Assembly: GCF_014648815.1 (NCBI RefSeq)
Contig: NZ_BMRV01000012.1
Location: 186,001 to 250,000, forward strand
DNA: 64,000 nucleotides
Direction of reading: 5' to 3'
Origin: Streptomyces flaveolus
GTDB taxonomy: Bacteria; Actinomycetota; Actinomycetes; Streptomycetales; Streptomycetaceae
The notes beneath the pieces were generated by a model. The model was not told the DNA's origin. It saw only the letters and a program-made list of their open reading frames with translations, and made no database searches. The translations under genes were made by a program, and so were the position numbers. This document shows positions 7,512 through 16,126 of the stretch, one piece after another. Every line of letters starts with the position of its first letter. Position 1 is the stretch's first letter.

Positions 7512-8294
7512 ATGCCCGCAGCACCACCGGACGGTGAGCCCGCACTGCACGTCGAGAGCCTCGACGTGACGTACGGGCGCGCACTGTCCGCTCTCCGTTC
7601 CGTGTCCCTGACCGTCCCGCACGGCGGCGTCGTCGCGCTGCTCGGTGCCAACGGCGCCGGCAAGACGACCCTGCTGCGCGCGGTGTCGGGCACACTGCGC
7701 CTGCACCGCGGCGCGATCACGGCCGGCCGGGTCCGCTACGGCGACACGGCCCTCGACGGCCGCGACCCGGTCGCCGCCGTACGCGCCGGAGTCGTTCAGG
7801 TGCCCGAGGGCAGGCGGGTGTTCGCCGGGCTCACCGTCGACGAGAACCTGCGGGCCGGCGGCCTCGGTCTCTCCCGGCGCGCCCCGGCCCAGGTCCGCGA
7901 GGCCCGGGACCGGGTCTTCGCCCTCTTCCCCCGGCTCGCCGAACGCACCCGCCAGGCCGCGGGCCTGCTGTCCGGCGGCGAGCAGCAGATGCTGGCCATC
8001 GGACGCGCCCTGATGGCGGCGCCCCGCCTGCTCCTCCTCGACGAACCCTCCCTCGGGCTCGCCCCGCTCATGGTGGACCGGATCGCCGAGGTGGTCCGCG
8101 AGATCAACACCCAGGGCACCGCCGTCCTCCTGGTCGAGCAGAACGCCGGCATGGCGCTCTCCCTGGCCGGCCGCGCCCACGTGCTGGAGGTCGGCGAGAT
8201 CCGCCTGTCCGGCCCCGCCGGCGAACTCGCGCGGACCGACGCCGTACGCCGCCTCTACCTGGGCGAGACCGCCGACGACCAGGGGGCGGCGTGA
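7512..8294 (+). CDS. livF: Branched-chain amino acid-type ABC transporter ATPase (LivF-like)
   Basis: A 260-residue cytoplasmic ATPase that powers import. ATG 7512 follows AGGAG by five bases; an in-frame start 60 bases earlier has no such site. Walker A G-A-N-G-A-G-K-T is at 45-52, the signature L-S-G-G-E at 153-157 and Walker B L-L-L-L-D-E at 173-178. The phrase V-P-E-G-R-R-V-F and the final L-Y-L-G are typical of LivF/UrtE. It is the first gene of a five-gene operon, its TGA overlapping the GTG of the next gene. The order ATPase, ATPase, permease, permease, binding protein is the reverse of the common livKHMGF order. Confidence 0.92.
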   Translation: MPAAPPDGEPALHVESLDVTYGRALSALRSVSLTVPHGGVVALLGANGAGKTTLLRAVSGTLRLHRGAITAGRVRYGDTALDGRDPVAAVRAGVVQVPEGRRVFAGLTVDENLRAGGLGLSRRAPAQVREARDRVFALFPRLAERTRQAAGLLSGGEQQMLAIGRALMAAPRLLLLDEPSLGLAPLMVDRIAEVVREINTQGTAVLLVEQNAGMALSLAGRAHVLEVGEIRLSGPAGELARTDAVRRLYLGETADDQGAA

Positions 8295-9091
8295 CCACCG
8301 GTACCACCGCACCCCCCGCGCTCGAGGTCCGCGACGTGACCGTGCGCTTCGCCGGTCTCACCGCTCTCGACGACGTCTCGTTCACGGTCGTCCCCGGCAC
8401 CGTGCACGCCGTCATCGGACCCAACGGCGCCGGCAAGTCCACCTGCTTCAACGTCCTGTCGGGCCTGTACCGGCCCGCCACCGGCACCGTGCGGCTCGGC
8501 GACGCCGAGCTGACCCGGCTCGCCCCGCACCGGATCGCCGCCCTCGGCGTGGCCCGCACCTTCCAGAACATCGTCACCACCCAGGGCACCGTCGCCGACA
8601 ACCTGATGCTCGGCCGGCACGCCCTGTCCCGCGCCGGCTTCGCCGCCAGCGCCCTGCGTCTGCCGCGCGCCGTGCGCGAGCAGCGCGAACACCTCGCGAA
8701 GGCCCGGGAGATCGCCGAACTCACCGGGCTCGGAGCCCACTTCGACTCACCCGTCGCCCTGCTCTCCTACGGCGACCGCAAGCGGGTCGAACTCGCCCGC
8801 GCCCTCTGCCTGGAGCCCCGTGTGCTGCTGCTCGACGAACCCGTGGCCGGCATGAACGCCGCCGAACGCGTCCGCATGACCGAGGTCGTCCGGGAGGTCC
8901 GCGCCGAACTCGGCCTGTCCGTCGTCCTGGTGGAGCACGACATGGGCCTGGTCATGCGCCTCGCCGACGACGTCACCGTCCTCGACTTCGGCAAGGCCAT
9001 CGCCCACGGCACCCCGGACGAGGTCCGGCGCGACCCCGAGGTGCTCCGCGCCTACCTGGGTACCGGCACCACCGGGGAGGACGCGGCATGA
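8291..9091 (+). CDS. livG: Branched-chain amino acid-type ABC transporter ATPase (LivG-like)
   Basis: A 266-residue second ATPase of the importer, starting at a GTG that overlaps the previous stop (GTGA). Walker A G-P-N-G-A-G-K-S-T spans 43-51, the signature reads L-S-Y-G-D-R-K-R from 159, and Walker B V-L-L-L-D-E lies at 178-183 followed by P-V-A-G-M-N. The F-Q-N-I motif and the variant L-S-Y-G signature are characteristic of LivG rather than LivF. It should heterodimerise with the upstream ATPase under the two permeases. Its TGA overlaps the ATG of the first permease gene. Confidence 0.92.
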   Translation: MTTGTTAPPALEVRDVTVRFAGLTALDDVSFTVVPGTVHAVIGPNGAGKSTCFNVLSGLYRPATGTVRLGDAELTRLAPHRIAALGVARTFQNIVTTQGTVADNLMLGRHALSRAGFAASALRLPRAVREQREHLAKAREIAELTGLGAHFDSPVALLSYGDRKRVELARALCLEPRVLLLDEPVAGMNAAERVRMTEVVREVRAELGLSVVLVEHDMGLVMRLADDVTVLDFGKAIAHGTPDEVRRDPEVLRAYLGTGTTGEDAA

Positions 9092-9984
9092 GCGGCTTCC
9101 TCGACAACCTCCTGAACGGCCTCGCCCTCGGCTCGGTCTACGCCCTGATCGCGCTCGGCTTCGTCACCATCTTCAAGGCCTCCGGCGTCCTCAACTTCGC
9201 CCACGGCTCCCTGCTGCTGCTCGGCGGCTACCTCGTCGCCGTCCTCCACGACGACCTCGGCTTCGCCGGCGCGCTGGCCCTCGCCGTCGTCGTCACGGCC
9301 GCCGTGGCCGGCGCGCTCGACCGCCTGCTCCTCCAGCGCGGGGAGCAGGACGCCCACGGCGCCCATGTGCAGACCATCGTGACCATCGGCATCGACATCG
9401 TCCTGGTCACCGACCTGGCCCGGCGCATCGGCGGCGACCTGCTGCCCCTCGGCGACCCCTGGGGCGACGCGGTGACCGACCTGGGACCGGTGACCGTCGC
9501 CGACAGCCGCGTCGCCGCGATCCTGGTGTCCGGCGTGGCCATCGCAGGCGCCTTCGCCCTCTTCCGGTTCACCCCCTGGGGCCTGTCCCTGCGCGCGGCG
9601 GCCGAGGACGCCGAGGCCGCCGCCCTCATGGGCGTACGGCTGACCCGGATACGCACCGTCGCCTGGTGCCTGGCCGGCGGCCTCGCCGCGCTCGCCGCCG
9701 TCTTCCTCGTCGCCTTCCCGGCGCCGGGCCTGGAGCGCACCACCGGGCAGATCGCCCTCAAGGCATTCCCGGCCGCCATCCTCGGCGGCATGGCCTCCCC
9801 GGTCGGCGCCCTGGTCGGCAGCATGCTGATCGGCCTCACCGAGGCGTTCGTCGCCGGCTACCAGTCCGATCTGCACGTCCTCGGCGAGGGTTTCGGCGAC
9901 GTCGCCCCGTACGCCGTGATGGTGCTGGTCCTCCTGGTCCGCCCCGCCGGACTGTTCGCGGCGAAGGGAGCGGCCCGTGTCTGA
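9088..9984 (+). CDS. livH: Branched-chain amino acid-type ABC permease (LivH-like)
   Basis: A 298-residue inner-membrane permease with about eight hydrophobic segments. The N-terminus F-L-D-N-L-L-N-G-L-A-L-G-S-V-Y-A-L-I-A-L-G is the conserved LivH opening. The G-L-S-L-R-A-A-A-E-D-A-E-A-A-A-L-M-G loop, which contacts the ATPases, is at about residues 168-185. ATG 9088 overlaps the previous stop as ATGA and has GGGGAGG upstream. The end overlaps the next permease by 8 bases. Confidence 0.92.
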   Translation: MSGFLDNLLNGLALGSVYALIALGFVTIFKASGVLNFAHGSLLLLGGYLVAVLHDDLGFAGALALAVVVTAAVAGALDRLLLQRGEQDAHGAHVQTIVTIGIDIVLVTDLARRIGGDLLPLGDPWGDAVTDLGPVTVADSRVAAILVSGVAIAGAFALFRFTPWGLSLRAAAEDAEAAALMGVRLTRIRTVAWCLAGGLAALAAVFLVAFPAPGLERTTGQIALKAFPAAILGGMASPVGALVGSMLIGLTEAFVAGYQSDLHVLGEGFGDVAPYAVMVLVLLVRPAGLFAAKGAARV

Positions 9985-11122
9985 CCTCCTCAAGGCGAAC
10001 GGTCTCCTCAAGCGCGGTCCCATGCTCCTGACCGCCCTCCTCCTGTGCGCCCTGCCCTTCTACCTGGACGCGTTCTGGCTGCGCATCGGCCTGTTCTCGA
10101 TCGCCGCGGCCATCGGCGCCGTGGGCCTCGGCCTGCTCAGCGGCACCGCGGGACAGCTCTCGCTCGGCCACGCCTTCTTCCTCGCCGTCGGCGCCTACGG
10201 CTACGTATGGCTGGCGGGGGAGCCGGGACCGGGGCTGCCGCCGGCGTTCGCCGCGGTCCTCGCGGTCCTGCTGGCCGGGGCCGCGGGCGGACTGTTCAGC
10301 CCCGTCGCCGCCCGGGTGAAGGGCATCTACCTGGGCGTGGCCACCCTCGCCCTCGTCTTCCTCGGCCACCACGTCCTGCTCACCGCGGACTCCGTCACCG
10401 GCGGCTTCAACGGCCGCTCGGTGCCGCCGCTGGAGCTCGGCGGGTTCACGTTCGCCGGGTCCGACCCCGAACTGACGGTCCTGGGCGTGCCGTTCGGCGC
10501 GGAGGAACGGCTCTGGTACCTGGGCCTCGTCCTGTTCGCCGCCACCTGGTACACCGCGCGCGGGCTGCTGCGCGGACGCCCCGGGCGCGCCCTGGTGGCC
10601 CTGCGCGACAGCGAGACGGCGGCGTCCGTGATGGGCGTCCACGTGGCGAAGTACCGCTCGGCGGCGTTCGTCGTCTCCTCGATGTACGCGGGCCTCGCCG
10701 GCGTGCTGCTGGCGCTCTCCTTCCGCCGCGTCGTGCCCGACTACTTCTCTCTCGCCCTCTCCGTCGACTACCTCGCCATGATCGTCATCGGCGGCCTGGG
10801 CTCCGTCGCCGGGGCCACCGCCGGGGCCGTCTTCGTCACCGCGCTGCCCCTGCTGATGACGCGCTACGCCGACCAGTTGCCCCTGGTCGCGACCCCCGGC
10901 TCCGGCGACGGTTCGATCGGCCCCACCGAGGCCGCCCGCTACCTCTACGGCGCGGCGATCGTCGTGATCCTCCTCTACGCCCCCGACGGCCTCCACGGCC
11001 TGGCCCGCCGCACCCGCGCCCGGCTGCGCCGCCGGCCCCCGGTCACCGACCCTCCCGACGCCGGGCCCACGCCCCGGACCACCCCTGCCACCACCGCACG
11101 AGCCAAGGAGCACACCCCGTGA
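9977..11122 (+). CDS. livM: Branched-chain amino acid-type ABC permease (LivM-like)
   Basis: A 381-residue permease with roughly ten membrane segments, beginning at GTG 9977 behind AAGGGAG. It contains the LivM phrases G-L-L-S-G-T-A-G-Q-L-S-L-G-H-A-F-F and, in the coupling loop, R-A-L-V-A-L-R-D-S-E-T-A-A-S-V-M-G-V. The C-terminal about 35 residues are a basic, Pro-rich cytoplasmic tail. Its TGA overlaps the GTG of the binding-protein gene. Confidence 0.92.
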   Translation: MSDLLKANGLLKRGPMLLTALLLCALPFYLDAFWLRIGLFSIAAAIGAVGLGLLSGTAGQLSLGHAFFLAVGAYGYVWLAGEPGPGLPPAFAAVLAVLLAGAAGGLFSPVAARVKGIYLGVATLALVFLGHHVLLTADSVTGGFNGRSVPPLELGGFTFAGSDPELTVLGVPFGAEERLWYLGLVLFAATWYTARGLLRGRPGRALVALRDSETAASVMGVHVAKYRSAAFVVSSMYAGLAGVLLALSFRRVVPDYFSLALSVDYLAMIVIGGLGSVAGATAGAVFVTALPLLMTRYADQLPLVATPGSGDGSIGPTEAARYLYGAAIVVILLYAPDGLHGLARRTRARLRRRPPVTDPPDAGPTPRTTPATTARAKEHTP

Positions 11123-12399
11123 ACGTCACGCACCCCAGGCCCCGCACCACCCGGACCGCCGCCCTGGCCGCGGCCCTGGCCGCCGTGCTGCTCGCGGGCA
11201 CCGCCTGCAGCTCCAAGGCGGACGGCGGGAGCACCGACGACGGCGCCGACGGCGTCAAGGCCGGCCCCGGAGTCAGCGACAAGGCCATCAAGCTGGGCGC
11301 CCTGACCGACCTCACCGGCCCCTACGCCACCCTCGGCAAGAGCATCGTGCAGGCCCAGCAGATGTGGGCCGACGAGACCAACGCCGCGGGCGGCATCTGC
11401 GGACGCAAGGTGGAGATCGTCGTCAAGGACCACGGCTACGACGTGCAGAAGGCGGTGACCGCGTACGCCGACATCTCCCCGGACGTCGTCGCCCTGCCCC
11501 AGGTCATCGGCTCACCGGTGGTCGCCGCCCTGCTCGACGACATCGAACGCGACCACGTGCTGACCTTCCCGCAGGCCTGGGCGGCCTCCCTGCTCGGCAA
11601 GGACTCCGTCCAGGTCCTCGGCACCACCTACGACATCGACATGATCGCCGCCGTCGACTTCCTGACCCGCACCAAGAAGGTCGCCAAGGGCGACACCATC
11701 GGCCACGTCTACTTCGAGGGCGACTACGGCGCCAACGCGCTGGAGGGCTCGACGTGGGCCGCCGAGAAGGCTGGGATGAAGGTGGTCGGCCAGAAGATCA
11801 AGGCCACCGACACCGATCTCTCCGCGCAGGTGTCGGCGCTGAGCAAGGCCGGTGTGAAGGCCGTCCTGATCAGCGCCGGCCCCGCCCAGACCGCCTCCCT
11901 CGCCGGCGTGGCCGCCTCCAAGGGCCTGACCGTGCCGATCGTCAGCAGTGCGCCGGGTTACGCCCCGCAGCTGATGAAGACGCCCGCGGCGAAGGCACTG
12001 GAGGCCATGGTGCACGTGGTCAGCGCGGCACCGGCCGTCAGTTCGGACCTGCCGGGCGTCCAGAAGATGGTCGCCTCCTACGGCAAGAAGTACCCCGGCT
12101 CACCGGTGGACTCGGGCGTGCTCTCCGGGTACAACGCCGCCCAGCTGATCGGGGCCGACCTGAAGAAGGCCTGCGAGGGTGGCAGCCTCACCCGCGAGGA
12201 CGTGGTCAAGGCGCACCGTTCGCAGCACAACGCCGACACCGGCCTCGGCACACCGCAGAACTTCACCGACGTCTCCGCGCCCGCGAGCCGCTCCACCTAT
12301 GTGCTGAAGCCCGACGCCAAGGCCGCCGGCGGCCTGGTCGGCGTCGAGGAGGCCCACCAGGCACCCGGGGTCGACGCGTACCTGGCCGAACGCGGCTGA
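11119..12399 (+). CDS. livK: Branched-chain amino acid-type substrate-binding lipoprotein (LivK-like)
   Basis: A 426-residue extracytoplasmic binding protein. GTG 11119 overlaps the previous stop and has AAGGAG eight bases upstream. A lipoprotein signal (R-T-T-R-T, Ala/Val core, L-L-A-G-T-A-C) puts the acylated Cys at residue 30; the -3 position is Gly, slightly off consensus. The mature domain starts I-K-L-G-A-L-T-D-L-T-G-P-Y, the type-1 periplasmic-binding fold of amino acid and urea binders. The ligand cannot be fixed from sequence: branched-chain amino acids, urea or an aromatic compound are all possible. It is the last gene of the operon and is followed by a strong hairpin. Confidence 0.9.
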   Translation: MNVTHPRPRTTRTAALAAALAAVLLAGTACSSKADGGSTDDGADGVKAGPGVSDKAIKLGALTDLTGPYATLGKSIVQAQQMWADETNAAGGICGRKVEIVVKDHGYDVQKAVTAYADISPDVVALPQVIGSPVVAALLDDIERDHVLTFPQAWAASLLGKDSVQVLGTTYDIDMIAAVDFLTRTKKVAKGDTIGHVYFEGDYGANALEGSTWAAEKAGMKVVGQKIKATDTDLSAQVSALSKAGVKAVLISAGPAQTASLAGVAASKGLTVPIVSSAPGYAPQLMKTPAAKALEAMVHVVSAAPAVSSDLPGVQKMVASYGKKYPGSPVDSGVLSGYNAAQLIGADLKKACEGGSLTREDVVKAHRSQHNADTGLGTPQNFTDVSAPASRSTYVLKPDAKAAGGLVGVEEAHQAPGVDAYLAERG

Positions 12400-12406
12400 C
12401 AGAGGT

Positions 12407-12453
12407 GAGGGACCGTCAAGTAGGCCTGCACGAAGTCTCCTTGGCGGTCCCTC
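12407..12453 (+). terminator. Terminator of the amino-acid transporter operon
   Basis: Arms 12407-12420 and 12440-12453 form a 14-bp stem with one mismatch and a 19-base loop, beginning eight bases after the binding-protein stop codon. Confidence 0.65.
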
Positions 12454-12545
12454 GCTCCGACCCCTGGTTCGCCTGACCACCGGGTCCCTAGGATGTACTC
12501 TCTGTCATGCCAGTGCAGTTGGCGCGGTACGGAGCTGGGGGAAAG

Positions 12546-13364
12546 ATGCAAGCCGACAAGCAGCTGTCCACGGAGATCGACGCCAACGTGCCAACGGCCG
12601 CACGTATGTACGACTACTACCTGGGCGGCAAGGACAACTACGCGGCCGACCGGGCGGCGGTCGGGGAGCTCGACAAGGTCGTCCCCAGCACCCGTCGGCT
12701 GGCCCTGAACAACCGGCGCTTCCTGCAGCGCGTCGTCAGGACCCTCGCCGAGGACTACGGCATCCGCCAGTTCCTCGACCACGGGTCCGGCCTGCCCACG
12801 CAGGACAACGTGCACACCGTCGCCCAGCGCGTCGACCCGGAGTCCCGCGTCGTCTACGTCGACAACGACCCGATGGTGCTGGTCCACGGCCGTGCGCTGC
12901 TCGACCAGAACGACCGGACCGCCGTCATACACGCCGACATGCGCTCGACCGAGGAGATCTTCTCCCACCCGGAGACGCAGCGCCTGATCGACTTCTCGCA
13001 GCCGGTGGCGGTGCTGTTCAACTCGGTCTTCCACTGCATCCCGGACAGCGAGACCGACGGGCCGAAGGCCGTGATCCGGCGCGTGACCGAGCGGCTCGTG
13101 CCCGGCAGCTACGCCGTGATCTGCCAACTGGTCAGCGAGGACGCCGAGGTGCGGAAGTTCGTCACCGACTTCATGAACCAGGCGACGCAGGGGCACTGGG
13201 GCCGCGTCCGCGAGCCCAAGGACGTCGAGTCGTTCTTCGAGGGCATGGACATCCTGGAGCCGGGCCTGGTGGAGGTCTCCACCTGGCGGCCGGACAACGA
13301 GGTGGCTCCCCGTCAGCTCACCGACGAGTGGATCGAGTTCGGCGGCCTGGGCCGCATCCGCTAG
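12546..13364 (+). CDS. SAM-dependent methyltransferase of the DUF574 family
   Basis: A 272-residue protein of the actinobacterial S-adenosylmethionine methyltransferase family formerly DUF574. The opening I-D-A-N-V-P-T-A-A-R-M-Y-D-Y-Y-L-G-G-K-D-N is its signature. A Rossmann-type SAM site follows (F-L-D-H-G-S-G-L-P-T, then V-V-Y-V-D-N-D-P). ATG 12546 is preceded by GGGGGA; an upstream in-frame ATG at 12507 would add 13 residues. The substrate is unknown. In Streptomyces these genes often sit beside XRE/DUF397 groups, as here. A shared 11-bp hairpin separates it from the convergent XRE gene. Confidence 0.88.
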   Translation: MQADKQLSTEIDANVPTAARMYDYYLGGKDNYAADRAAVGELDKVVPSTRRLALNNRRFLQRVVRTLAEDYGIRQFLDHGSGLPTQDNVHTVAQRVDPESRVVYVDNDPMVLVHGRALLDQNDRTAVIHADMRSTEEIFSHPETQRLIDFSQPVAVLFNSVFHCIPDSETDGPKAVIRRVTERLVPGSYAVICQLVSEDAEVRKFVTDFMNQATQGHWGRVREPKDVESFFEGMDILEPGLVEVSTWRPDNEVAPRQLTDEWIEFGGLGRIR

Positions 13365-13379
13365 CCGGCACAGAACAAC

Positions 13380-13416
13380 GGGCCGTGCGCGACGTCGGAG
13401 ACGCGGCGCACGGCCC
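13380..13416. terminator. Bidirectional terminator between convergent genes
   Basis: GGGCCGTGCGC (13380-13390) pairs perfectly with 13406-13416 around a 15-base loop. It lies between the end of the methyltransferase gene and the end of the XRE gene on the other strand. Confidence 0.65.
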
Positions 13417-13466
13417 GCCCGCTGCCGGGCCCTCCGTGCTCCTTCACTCCACGCGCTCTCGCCCGC

Positions 13467-14387
13467 TCACTTCGCGGCGTACCGCCCCGACACCGTCTCG
13501 GACAGCATCTTCAGCGTCTCGCGCGGCGTCAGCGCCTCGTCGGCCAGCCGGTCCAGGGCGACCCGGTACTCCTCGGTCTCGTCGAGGTCCTCGAGGAAGT
13601 TGGCGCTCTTGATGTGCTCCAGGTAGACCACGTCGGGCAGGTGGCTGCCGCCGAAGCGCAGATAGGTCACCGGGATCGCGGGCGCCGACGCGTTGGTCAC
13701 GTCGAGCGGCACGATCTGCAACGTGACGTGGGGGAGCCGTGCCATCTCGACGAGGTGCTCGAGCTGTTCCCGCATGACCTCTCGGCTGCCCAGCACGCGC
13801 AGCAGCACCGACTCGTCGATGATCGCCCACAGCTGCGGCGCGTCCGCGCGGAGCAGCAGCTCGGCCCGGCGCATGCGCAGCTCGATCCGCCGCTCGACCT
13901 CCGCGGCCGGCGCGTTCGGCAGGCCGCGCTCGACCACGGCACGGGTGTAGGCCGCCGTCTGGAGCAGGCCGGGAACGTACTGGATCTCGAAGGTCCGGAT
14001 GGTCGACGCGGCCTCCTGGAGGCCGACCAGGCGGTCGAACCACTCGGGCATCAGGCGCTTGTCGTACCGCTGCCACCAGCCCGGCTCGCCGGCGCGCTGC
14101 AACAGCTTCAGCAGCACCGAGGCCTCGTAGTCGTCGGTGCCGTAGAGCTTCAGCAGCGCACGGACGTCGTTCTCCGTCGGGGGCCTGCGGCCCTTGCCCG
14201 ACTCTATGCGCGACAGCTTCGCCGGGCTGAACCCCAGCTCCCGCGCCGCCTGGTCCTGGGACAGGCCGGCGTCCTCGCGGAAACCCGCCAGCTGCACGCC
14301 GACGAGCATCTTCAGCAGGGTGGGAGCCGGCTCGGTCCGGTCCAGATAGGGTTCGAGACGGGAGATGCGGGGCGACGCGGCGGACAT
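13467..14387 (-). CDS. WhiJ-like XRE regulator with DUF5753 domain
   Basis: A 306-residue regulator starting at an ATG behind GGGAGCC. Residues about 33-65 are the HTH (F-R-E-D-A-G-L-S-Q-D-Q-A-A-R-E-L-G-F-S-P-A-K-L-S-R-I-E-S-G). The remainder is DUF5753 (Q-Y-V-P-G-L-L-Q-T-A-A-Y-T-R-A, then V-T-Y-L-R-F). This architecture defines the WhiJ-like family, of which Streptomyces encodes dozens. Members usually pair with a DUF397 protein, and the next gene on the same strand upstream is exactly that. The S. coelicolor whiJ and abaA loci link such genes to development and antibiotic production. A role here is inferred from that kinship only. Confidence 0.9.
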   Translation of the reverse strand: MSAASPRISRLEPYLDRTEPAPTLLKMLVGVQLAGFREDAGLSQDQAARELGFSPAKLSRIESGKGRRPPTENDVRALLKLYGTDDYEASVLLKLLQRAGEPGWWQRYDKRLMPEWFDRLVGLQEAASTIRTFEIQYVPGLLQTAAYTRAVVERGLPNAPAAEVERRIELRMRRAELLLRADAPQLWAIIDESVLLRVLGSREVMREQLEHLVEMARLPHVTLQIVPLDVTNASAPAIPVTYLRFGGSHLPDVVYLEHIKSANFLEDLDETEEYRVALDRLADEALTPRETLKMLSETVSGRYAAK

Positions 14388-14526
14388 CCTGGCTCCCAGC
14401 AGACCGGCAGACTTGATGAATACACTATCTCACCCTGCCGGTCTCCACCGCATAGGCCGGTGGAAATCGGGTAGTTGGCCTCCGCTTCGCTGTCGGCGTG
14501 CGCTACGGCGGCCACTCCCGCTCCGG

Positions 14527-14754
14527 TCACAGCAAGTGGTCGAACTCGCCGTCCTTGGCGCCGGCCAGGAAGGCGGCGACCTCCGAGGAGGTGTAGACGA
14601 GCGCGGGGCCGTCCGGATCGCGGGAATTGCGCATCGCTATGCCCCCGTCCACGAGGGCGACCTCGACGCAGTTGCCCTCGGCGTTGCTGTGCCGGCTCTT
14701 CTTCCAGCAGGCGTCCAGGGAACTGGCCTGCACTCCGTTCCGCACTGGTGGCAC
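14527..14754 (-). CDS. DUF397 small protein, partner of the WhiJ-like regulator
   Basis: A 75-residue protein. The GTG at 14752-14754 has AAGGAG six bases upstream; a longer frame reaching 14922 has no such site. The family motifs are clear: W-K-K-S-R-H-S-N-A-E-G-N-C-V-E-V-A, then A-M-R-N-S-R-D-P-D-G-P-A-L, then F-L-A-G-A-K-D-G-E-F-D. In other WhiJ-type loci DUF397 proteins are thought to act with the XRE protein. It is divergent from the anti-sigma-like ATPase gene at 14935, and the shared 180-base interval carries a dyad and a good promoter. Confidence 0.9.
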   Translation of the reverse strand: MPPVRNGVQASSLDACWKKSRHSNAEGNCVEVALVDGGIAMRNSRDPDGPALVYTSSEVAAFLAGAKDGEFDHLL

Positions 14755-14838
14755 CGCAGTCTCCTTGCTGTCCGGGGGAGCGGACCGCGTCACGTCGGCC
14801 CTCACGCGCTCCCGCCCGATTTTTTCTGCGCAATTTCT

Positions 14839-14875
14839 CGTGCAATTGCACGCGAGCGCTGTCTGCGTGGATAAT
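14839..14875 (+). promoter_or_regulatory. Dyad and promoter between DUF397 and RsbW-like genes
   Basis: CGTGCAATTGCACG (14839-14852) is a perfect 14-bp palindrome in unusually AT-rich DNA. Its right half supplies a -35-like TTGCAC (14846-14851), which is followed after 18 bases by GATAAT (14870-14875), an excellent housekeeping-type promoter for the ATPase gene at 14935. A regulator bound to the dyad would cover the -35. The neighbouring WhiJ-like protein is the obvious candidate, but this is inference. Confidence 0.65.
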
Positions 14876-14934
14876 AGCCGTGGCGTCAACCCCTCGGTTC
14901 GCGCCCCGTACTGACGTCGCATCAGGGAGATGCC

Positions 14935-15513
14935 GTGCCGTCACCTGCGCATCCAATGCTCCGGTCGCCCGGCGAGCCCGTGCCGGAGACGGACGCGGTG
15001 AGCCGGTTCGAGGAGCTCCCGCGCACGGCACGAGCGGCCGCCCGCCCCGCAGAGTGGCCGTTCCTCGACACCCACGCGACACCGTGCACACCGCCCGCTC
15101 CTCCCGCGCCCGCGGTGCTGCGCATCGTCTGCAGCGGGGAGGGCTTCGCCCGGGCCCGGTTGTTCACCCGGGACACGCTGCGCCGGTGGTCCCTGGACCA
15201 CTGCGGTGACGACGCGGTCCTCGTGATCACCGAACTCGCCGCCAACGCCGTGGCGCACGCGGTGCCCTCGGCCGCGGCGGACCAGCCGGAGATCCGGCTG
15301 GCACTCAGCCTCCACCCCGGCCGTCTGATGCTGAGCGTCTGCGACCCGGGGGACAACGCGCCCGTGCGCACCTCGTCCGACGACCGCGACCTGCGTGAGC
15401 ACGGGCGCGGTCTGTCCATCGTCGACGCCCTGGCGGAGGAGTGGGGCTGGACCCCGAGACCGCCGGCGGGCAAGACCGTCTGGGCCACGTTGTCGACCCG
15501 CCCCCTCACCTGA
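14935..15513 (+). CDS. RsbW-like ATP-binding (anti-sigma-type) protein
   Basis: A 192-residue protein with a GTG start behind AGGGAGA. The first about 65 residues are Pro/Ala-rich and probably disordered. The rest is a GHKL ATPase of the HATPase_c_2 type, with N-box V-I-T-E-L-A-A-N-A-V-A-H-A and G-boxes S-V-C-D-P-G-D-N-A-P and E-H-G-R-G-L-S-I-V-D-A-L-A. In the abaA-type loci an equivalent protein lies beside WhiJ-like and DUF397 genes. It may act as an anti-sigma serine kinase; the sigma target is not visible. Confidence 0.88.
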   Translation: MPSPAHPMLRSPGEPVPETDAVSRFEELPRTARAAARPAEWPFLDTHATPCTPPAPPAPAVLRIVCSGEGFARARLFTRDTLRRWSLDHCGDDAVLVITELAANAVAHAVPSAAADQPEIRLALSLHPGRLMLSVCDPGDNAPVRTSSDDRDLREHGRGLSIVDALAEEWGWTPRPPAGKTVWATLSTRPLT

Positions 15514-15541
15514 CCCGACTGCCGCGGAAGGGCCCCACACC

Positions 15542-16087
15542 ATGCGCAGCGCTCCGACACCACAGCCGAGCACCGGGCGCACCGACCGTCATGCGTCGTC
15601 TGCCGGTTCGCTCCGTACCGCGCCCCTCGCAGGTCTGGACCGGGTGCCCTGGGACGAGATCCAGGACTCCAGTGGCTCCGCCGCGGCCATCCCCCGGCTC
15701 CTCGACAAGGTCGCCCGGGGCGACGCCGAGACGGCCCGGGCCGCCCTCGGCGATCTGCGGAAACGGATCTGCCAGTTCGGCTTCGTCGTGGAACAGGCCA
15801 CCGCCGCGACCGTGCCCTTCCTCTGGGAGCTGGCCCAGCGGCCCCAGGTGAACTGCCGGGCGCAGATCATCCAGTTGCTCAAGAACATCGCCGACGCCCG
15901 GCAGTGGGAGACCACCGCCACCGCCTACCCCAAGCTCCTCAACCACCGGGAGAACCCGGTGGTGTGGGAGCGCGCCGCCCGTCAGGCCGTCCGCGCCCGG
16001 CGGGGCGAGCTGAAGCGGCTGCTGGCCGAGGGCGACAGCGAGATCAAGCGGGCCACGACCGAACTGGCCCGCACACTCGGAGACTGA
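15542..16087 (+). CDS. Hypothetical protein with HEAT-like helical repeats
   Basis: A 181-residue protein. The ATG at 15542 has a weak GGAAGG about 12 bases upstream. After a 35-residue disordered start the sequence is all-helical with HEAT/ARM-like spacing (A-T-V-P-F-L-W-E-L-A, then Q-I-I-Q-L-L-K-N-I, then V-V-W-E-R-A-A-R-Q-A-V). Function unknown; a protein-interaction scaffold is the reasonable guess. It lies 28 bases after the RsbW-like gene in the same direction, so it may be cotranscribed. Confidence 0.7.
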   Translation: MRSAPTPQPSTGRTDRHASSAGSLRTAPLAGLDRVPWDEIQDSSGSAAAIPRLLDKVARGDAETARAALGDLRKRICQFGFVVEQATAATVPFLWELAQRPQVNCRAQIIQLLKNIADARQWETTATAYPKLLNHRENPVVWERAARQAVRARRGELKRLLAEGDSEIKRATTELARTLGD

Positions 16088-16126
16088 GGCCCGCGCCCTC
16101 CACGGGGGAGAAGGCGCGGGTCTCCC

